This document shows positions 58,200 through 64,000 of a stretch of 64,000 bases of DNA, in pieces. The notes beneath the pieces were generated by a model. The model saw nothing but the letters and a program-made list of their open reading frames with translations, made no database searches and was not told where the DNA came from. Origin of the DNA: Trematomus loennbergii (Eukaryota > Chordata > Actinopteri > Perciformes > Nototheniidae); contig JAAOOA010000016.1 of assembly GCA_012861695.1 (NCBI GenBank), positions 25,013,200 to 25,077,199 of the forward strand, given 5' to 3'. Position 1 is the stretch's first letter; every line of letters begins with the position of its first letter. The translations under genes were made by a program, and so were the position numbers.

Positions 58200-58995
58200 A
58201 AGTATTAATATAAATAAGTATCATAAGAAAATCTGAAAATGTCTCAAAACAACATGCTGTAATGTCCTGCTTGACATATCTTTCTTTCTTTGATTTGTTT
58301 GTGCAGTTCACTTGGCGGAAGGCGCTTTGTTTTGTATTCACTCGTCAGGAATTGATGTCCTTCTTGGCCACGGGTTTGCAAGCTGTCGGCCAATCCCATA
58401 GGTTAAACTGAGCTTCATGACCACATTTGGGGCTGTCTTTCTCAACATAATAAATATTGACTTTCTAGCACAGCAACCGAGGCTCCAGACAATCCATAAT
58501 GCAGGTCTCGCTGAACATTATATAACACAGGGGCTGGTACCCGCTCATAAGAGATGAACATTACACATCTTATTGCACCCACAGTCACTCAGTATGAAAG
58601 TATGTTATCTAGGTTAAAAGGTGTTATGGAGCATGTCAAGTAGATAACTAATTATAAGAGTATGCGTTTACCTTTGAAGCTTGAGTTGCATTAGATATCT
58701 TATGTACTGTTAGCAAATGTCTAAATGTTTACTTGCATTTTCTTCTGTTCTTTAAGTGCATGTCTTTCGATGTCCAGAACAACAACTTAAATACATACAA
58801 CCTGACACACATTGTTACTTTCTATAATCTATTGCATGTACGAGACAAAACTTCATAGATGGCTTTTCATTATTGTATTTTTCTCAAAAAAAGCATCACA
58901 AGTTCTAACTGCTTTAATATGGAAGACAGCATTTAGCAAACATTATTGTGGGCGTTGTGCAATTATTTCTCAAGCAGCAGAGTCAACAACATCTT
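58200..58995. other. Non-coding, nothing recognised
   Basis: Unique-looking sequence. Confidence 0.4.
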
Positions 58996-59142
<147 letters not shown>

Positions 59143-59455
59143 CTGATTGGGAAGAGGGAAATACATTTTGAAATATGAATATTTAGAAGGTCCAGTGTTT
59201 GTCAGGAATACAGTGTGTGGGTCTGTTCTTTTGCATTACAACTGCTGACATGTTCAAACAACCACACACACACAAGGATGGATACAAAGCCATAGTTCCC
59301 AAGGTCACCTACCAAGCACACACACATGCACACAAAGTGTTGGCCAATGACAGCTCCCCTGGGAGAGCATGTGACCTCTTTGTCTTTCTCTCCTGCTTCC
59401 TCTGTCTCCCCGCCCTCATTTACATATTGTCCGATACCTCTCCGTCCCTCGCTTT

Positions 59456-59458
<3 letters not shown>

Positions 59459-59490
<32 letters not shown>
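59459..59490. repeat. CT microsatellite
   Basis: About 16 CT units inside a pyrimidine-rich stretch. Confidence 0.9.
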
Positions 59491-59493
<3 letters not shown>

Positions 59494-59494
59494 T

Positions 59495-61125
59495 TCATTT
59501 TGCGAGGCTGTCTTTAAGGCTGTGTGTGTCAGGCTCTACTAAGCGGACTGCCACCGAGCAGCGCTCCCCTGTCATGGGAGCTTACCATGATGAATGAGAG
59601 AAAGGGAGAGGGAGGAAGGAGAACCAGGGGGGGTTTGTCCGTCTGCCAAAAGGACGAGGGAGGGAGATGGCAGTGAATCAGAGATAGACAGAGATGTTAC
59701 TGGAATAGCATGAATGGAGGGATGATTGTACTTACACATTCACAAACATGTGTTAGACAGGAGGCACATTCTCCACAAAGGGTGATGTTACCTGTCAGTT
59801 AGCTTTTCTCTACAATTATTAGTTAGGAGGACATTACTATAAACCAATAGCGCAATGAAAATACGTTAGGGAGCATATTTCTTTGTGTCATATGTGTTGA
59901 AAGTAGGATATGTTTTACATTTGCTTACCTTTCTTAAGTTGCAGTGTGTTCAGGTCTCATGATATTGTTATAATTGTACAGTAAGTTTGCACCAAAGATG
60001 TTTTGCTCGCATTACATAGCGCTAAAGCAATGATTCTGCAATAAGTTCGATTCCCAAGATCGGTTGGTGTCATGAGTTCAATATTTCTTCCAGTTTCGGT
60101 TAAAAATGTAAAAGCTATCTGCTAAAAAAATTCTGATTGAAGGGAAATGCAGAAACCTTTCTGGAAACCTGTGGGAGGCAAACCCGGTTTCATTTCCAAC
60201 TAAACCAAATCAAAAATGTTGCAGTAAAACCTGGCGAGTCTTAAGAAATATTCTGTCATTACCTTTCAGCAGGTTGTCAGGTCTGTTCCTTGGATGAACA
60301 TGAAAAGAAGCACAGGAAGAAAAGCAGTATCAGCTCAAATAAATGTGTTACAAAGGCTTTGGTGCCGAGATAAAAGCATTTCAAGCTGTTTATTTTTGAG
60401 AGTGTGTTATTCTTCTGGATGCAGCTCCAGCTCAGTTCAGTGGACACTCTTACTTTGAACTGATATAGAATATTATAATTTTCACGTACGTAAAGTAATC
60501 AGTACAGTAGTGTATTTGCGAAATATATTCAAACACGCACAAAAACAGCATGCATTGACGACAGAAACACAAAAATAGCCCAGACATAAAACACATACAT
60601 GAATGACACGGTGCCCACACACCAACTGTGACTCTTTTCACACATGCCATAGATGTCTCTCTTTCAAACACACACACAAACACATAAACGTGCATGAATA
60701 CACACCCTGGTAAAATTTGCATCAGTGCTGTTTTATCCATGCAGGCAGAAAATCAGTGACTCTCGATGGAAGCAGCTCATTCATTTAATGAACAATCAGG
60801 AATTATCACTAAAACCGAGAAATTATAATTAAAAGCTGAGATGAAAACTGACAGACAATGGAGAATGGAAAGTTAATGAGCTCTTCCTCACGCTGAACCA
60901 ATCCTATTTCTACTCCTCACTCTGTTTAATATGTTCTGCACTGTGCCCACACACAGGCACGTTGCTAAACAAAAGGACAAACACAAACAAGGACATTCAC
61001 TTTTCTTGAACCAACATTTGTTCAGACCGCGAGAAGATTAGCATTCACACTGTGTGCTGCGAATAGGGATAGGGACATTAGACACACGTGTGGGATAGAA
61101 ACGACTTTTTATGAGGAAACTTTGG
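59495..61125. other. Non-coding, nothing recognised
   Basis: No repeat ends or gene-like frames seen. Confidence 0.4.
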
Positions 61126-61129
61126 GATT

Positions 61130-61222
61130 TTAGTCTTTGCAGACCATTTACATGCACAAAAACCTATATAACTCACTACAGGAAAGTCTACATATGCAAA
61201 AGCATAATATGGACACTTTAAT
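61130..61222. mobile_element. Family C MITE end
   Basis: GCAGACCATTTACATGCACA through CTACAGGAAAG to AAAGCATAATATGGACAC, followed by TTTAA. It matches both halves of the interrupted copy at 28364-32635 and acts as an empty-site comparison for the hAT insertion there. Confidence 0.6.
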
Positions 61223-61229
61223 ACCTCTA

Positions 61230-62480
61230 AACTTAACGCTTGGTTAAGACTAAGGACTTGTGAACTTGAGATTTGACTTAAACTTGATTTAATTAGGACT
61301 TGATTTCCAAATCCTTGACTGATCAAATTCTGGTCATTAAAAAACAAGACATTATTAATACAGCCTGACAAAACTTGCATCTTGACTTAAAATTACCTTT
61401 AGCAGAAGTGTGATTTAATCTGAGTCTTGACGTGAAATCACCCGACTTACAAACGACAAAGATTTACATTCCACTCAACGAAGTGAAGTACCTTTTAGAG
61501 GAAATTATATTTCAGTGCTTGTTGAACAACATCCAAGTCCCACTTCAAGCACACCTTTCCAAACTTGGAGCTGCATCACAAATATTCTGTAACTTGCCTA
61601 AACGGACAGAATCTGACAGTCATGCACACTAGTCACAGTAATTGGCCAAGTGTGAAGAACAGAGATAATATGAAGGATTTTAACTTCTCTCACTCAAGCT
61701 GTCTTTAAGCCTATCATCTCTGATTTGCCTCACTCACACACGTCTCTACCTCAAGCACCATCTCTGATATAGACTAAGATACGCACTTGTAAAGAGACAT
61801 ACACTCTCTCTGAATAACACACACTAAGCCATATTGCACATAGGTGAACTTGGTGTAATGAACTCTGCCCTTCTCCTTCTCTCCATCTGTTTCCTCGGTG
61901 TGCTCTCAGTTGGAGACAGGAACAGATCCATTAAAATCACCCACACAGCATCAAAAATAATTGGGCTCCCTGCTTCCTACCAGCCTGACCTCATCACCAA
62001 AGCCTTCAATCTCAAAGCACCTAAAGCCCAAATCATTCACTCTATTTCTTTTACTTCCCACGTCTCCACTCGGGCCCAGAACACCAGCCTCGTGTTATAA
62101 GGAATCCTTTTATTTTCACATTACAATTTACAGTGGAAACATGGCTTGAATACAGAACAGGTCAACATCATTCACTGAATAACCTCACCTCTAAATGTTC
62201 TATATAAAAAACGGCTTCAATAGACATCAAAGCAGGCACGTTGAACATACCTAATGGATGTCAGTTACCCCTCAGGGAATTATATTAAAGGAAGTGATCT
62301 TCTGCTTTTCTATAGTACAATCCAGGTGTACTTTGTTGGAGTTATGCAGTCGGTACAGTCACACGATTCACAAGTACCTCATTTATCTATGTTTTGTTAA
62401 TCTGCCGTTCTGACACTTTAAGAGTTTAAGCAAATAAATGTAGCTCTGAGTGTGATGTATTGTGCTCTTCATCTCTGGTG
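61230..62480. other. Non-coding, nothing recognised
   Basis: A frame at 61834-62100 starts with a hydrophobic stretch like a signal peptide but has no other support. Confidence 0.4.
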
Positions 62481-62486
62481 TGCATA

Positions 62487-63024
62487 GGCCCCGTCCACGC
62501 GGAATCGGCTCAAGAAACTTGTCCGTCCACAGGAAACCGCTCGAAAACGCTGGAGACGCTGTAGTACATGCCGCCCAGGCCTGTACGTGGCGCTGTACTT
62601 CCGCCACAAAATGCACCAAAAGCAGCAAATAAGACCCCCCGAGCATGGGCATAAGGCATAAACAAACGGTAAAAGGTCAAATCTGTATCATGGTCAGTAG
62701 TGTCTGGAGCACGAACGCAACCCTGTGATCCGCCATTGTTGTTGTTGTTGGCGAAACGCATCAGCAATGACGCGGGGGTGAGCAGGAGAGGTGGGGAGAG
62801 GCGGGGCTATGGTGTCATCGATTCAGAAAATGATCGTATAGGGCGTACACACGGAGCCGCAAGCGTTTCGTCTCCAGACTTACCCACTTTGGGAGCCATT
62901 TTCAAAGTGTATCGTTTTCGGGCTCCGAAGCCGCAGCTCCGTTTCGGCCTCGTGTGGACGAACCTTCTATACGATAAAGAACGTTAGCGGATACAACTGA
63001 TATCGTCTCCGTGTGGACGGGGCC
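62487..63024. mobile_element. MITE with GGCCCCGTCCAC ends
   Basis: Left GGCCCCGTCCACGCGGAATC and right GTCTCCGTGTGGACGGGGCC are imperfect inverted repeats. GC-rich interior with an internal CGTGTGGACG/CGTACACACGG echo. Flanks ATA and TTA do not form a clear duplication. 538 bp. Confidence 0.65.
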
Positions 63025-63027
63025 TTA

Positions 63028-63840
63028 GACAGATTAAGAGTCTCTCTGTAACGCTATACGATGCTTTTTATCAAATGCTAATGCCAGCTTGGCAACATCC
63101 TCACAATGACTAAAATGCTCATGTTAAACAGGCATCATTTACCTAATTTAAACATTGCAATGATGCTATGAGAATGTAATATACACACTTACATTTGGTT
63201 CCGCTTAATGAAAATTATGGAATAATGTCAATGACGTTACCACAATTGACACTTTGGGAACAAAAGTAAATGTACCACCCCACATAGCAACACATTCAAT
63301 GTATGTCAAAACATTTCACTGTGACCATGGATGTTTGAACCACATTTCAATGCACTACTTTCAATACTTGAATAAGATATTTCAGTCAAAACCAGAGTGG
63401 TTGAACCCCATTGAGACACGTTAGAGTACGCCAGCCCCCCACTGGCAGGCTGACAATTAATACTTGGACACGAGATGCTAGCAAGATGTAGCAATTGATG
63501 TAAAACATGTGAAGTGGTATCACTGATCGAGATGTGGTTCGTTTGCAGCATGTTTAAACCCATAAAGAGCAGTACCAAAGCTTACTGTGATGCCGTTAAT
63601 CTTTTGAGAAACTCTTTCTTACATCTTCCAAAAACATCTCTTCTTCTCTGGACAGAAAGACACATCATTTTGTGAAGTTTTAGACTGACACTGTTTCTCT
63701 GTACTGGAAAATTAGTGGTTTGTTTTGAATGAGATCTAATGTGTCAATATTTGTTTTTGTGGGCCTAAAGCTGTGAAATATACTTTCCTATTAAAGACAA
63801 TTGACAATCTGGAATAAAAATAATAGTTTTACACGTGTGA
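63028..63840. other. Non-coding, nothing recognised
   Basis: AT-rich sequence. Confidence 0.4.
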
Positions 63841-63844
63841 GCAA

Positions 63845-63845
<1 letters not shown>

Positions 63846-63909
<64 letters not shown>

Positions 63910-63927
63910 GACACACACACACACACA

Positions 63928-63968
<41 letters not shown>
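63846..63968. repeat. CA microsatellite at the window end
   Basis: About 120 bp of CA with CAGACAGA and ACCACA breaks, passing into CAGA units to position 64000. Confidence 0.92.
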
Positions 63969-63971
<3 letters not shown>

Positions 63972-64000
63972 ACAGACAGACAGACAGACACACCAGACAG

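Noticed and set aside
61834..62100. Secreted peptide with a signal-like N-terminus
   Set aside because: The hydrophobic run is the only support; no cleavage-site context, cysteine pattern or homologous family recognised.

Overview
This window is vertebrate nuclear DNA, almost certainly from a teleost fish. It holds one recognisable protein gene at its left end, and the remaining ~56 kb is repeat-rich non-coding DNA. The fish assignment rests on a fast-skeletal type sarcomeric myosin heavy chain with vertebrate exon architecture, on fish-type transposons (a DIRS tyrosine-recombinase retroelement, L2-like LINE ends, hAT, TTAA-flanked and PIF-like non-autonomous DNA elements) and on very dense CA/TG microsatellites.

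Region 1 (1-7.4 kb, minus strand): the 5' two thirds of a sarcomeric myosin heavy chain gene. There are two non-coding leader exons, a TATA box, and 25 coding exons that can be placed to the base. They cover the motor, the neck and the first part of the rod (about 1,236 codons); the rest lies beyond position 1. Exon lengths match the standard vertebrate MYH pattern except in three consecutive exons (1235-2022), which together lack five bases. The frame is therefore broken four times, with a stop at codon 791.

Region 2 (8.4-11.5 kb): a decayed, internally deleted DIRS-type retrotransposon on the minus strand. It keeps inverted terminal repeats, an internal complementary region, a broken tyrosine recombinase and the tail of the RT/RNase H frame.

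Region 3 (11.5-28.4 kb): non-coding DNA with two TTAA-flanked MITEs, a solo LTR with a 5-bp target duplication, a LINE 3' end, and a hAT element inside another hAT element, both with exact 8-bp duplications.

Region 4 (28.4-32.6 kb): a four-layer transposon nest. A MITE contains a hAT MITE, which contains a 3.5-kb non-autonomous LTR retrotransposon, whose 3' LTR contains a PIF/Harbinger-like MITE. The LTR element carries an unusual proline/glycine-rich reading frame built from three tandem-repeat arrays, one with a 60-bp (20-residue) unit.

Region 5 (32.6-64 kb): intergenic or intronic DNA with more hAT and MITE insertions, an L2-like LINE end, many long CA/TG arrays (two pairs facing each other as large inverted repeats), and no protein gene that I can support. 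The myosin gene is the only candidate host function; everything else is mobile or simple-repeat DNA.
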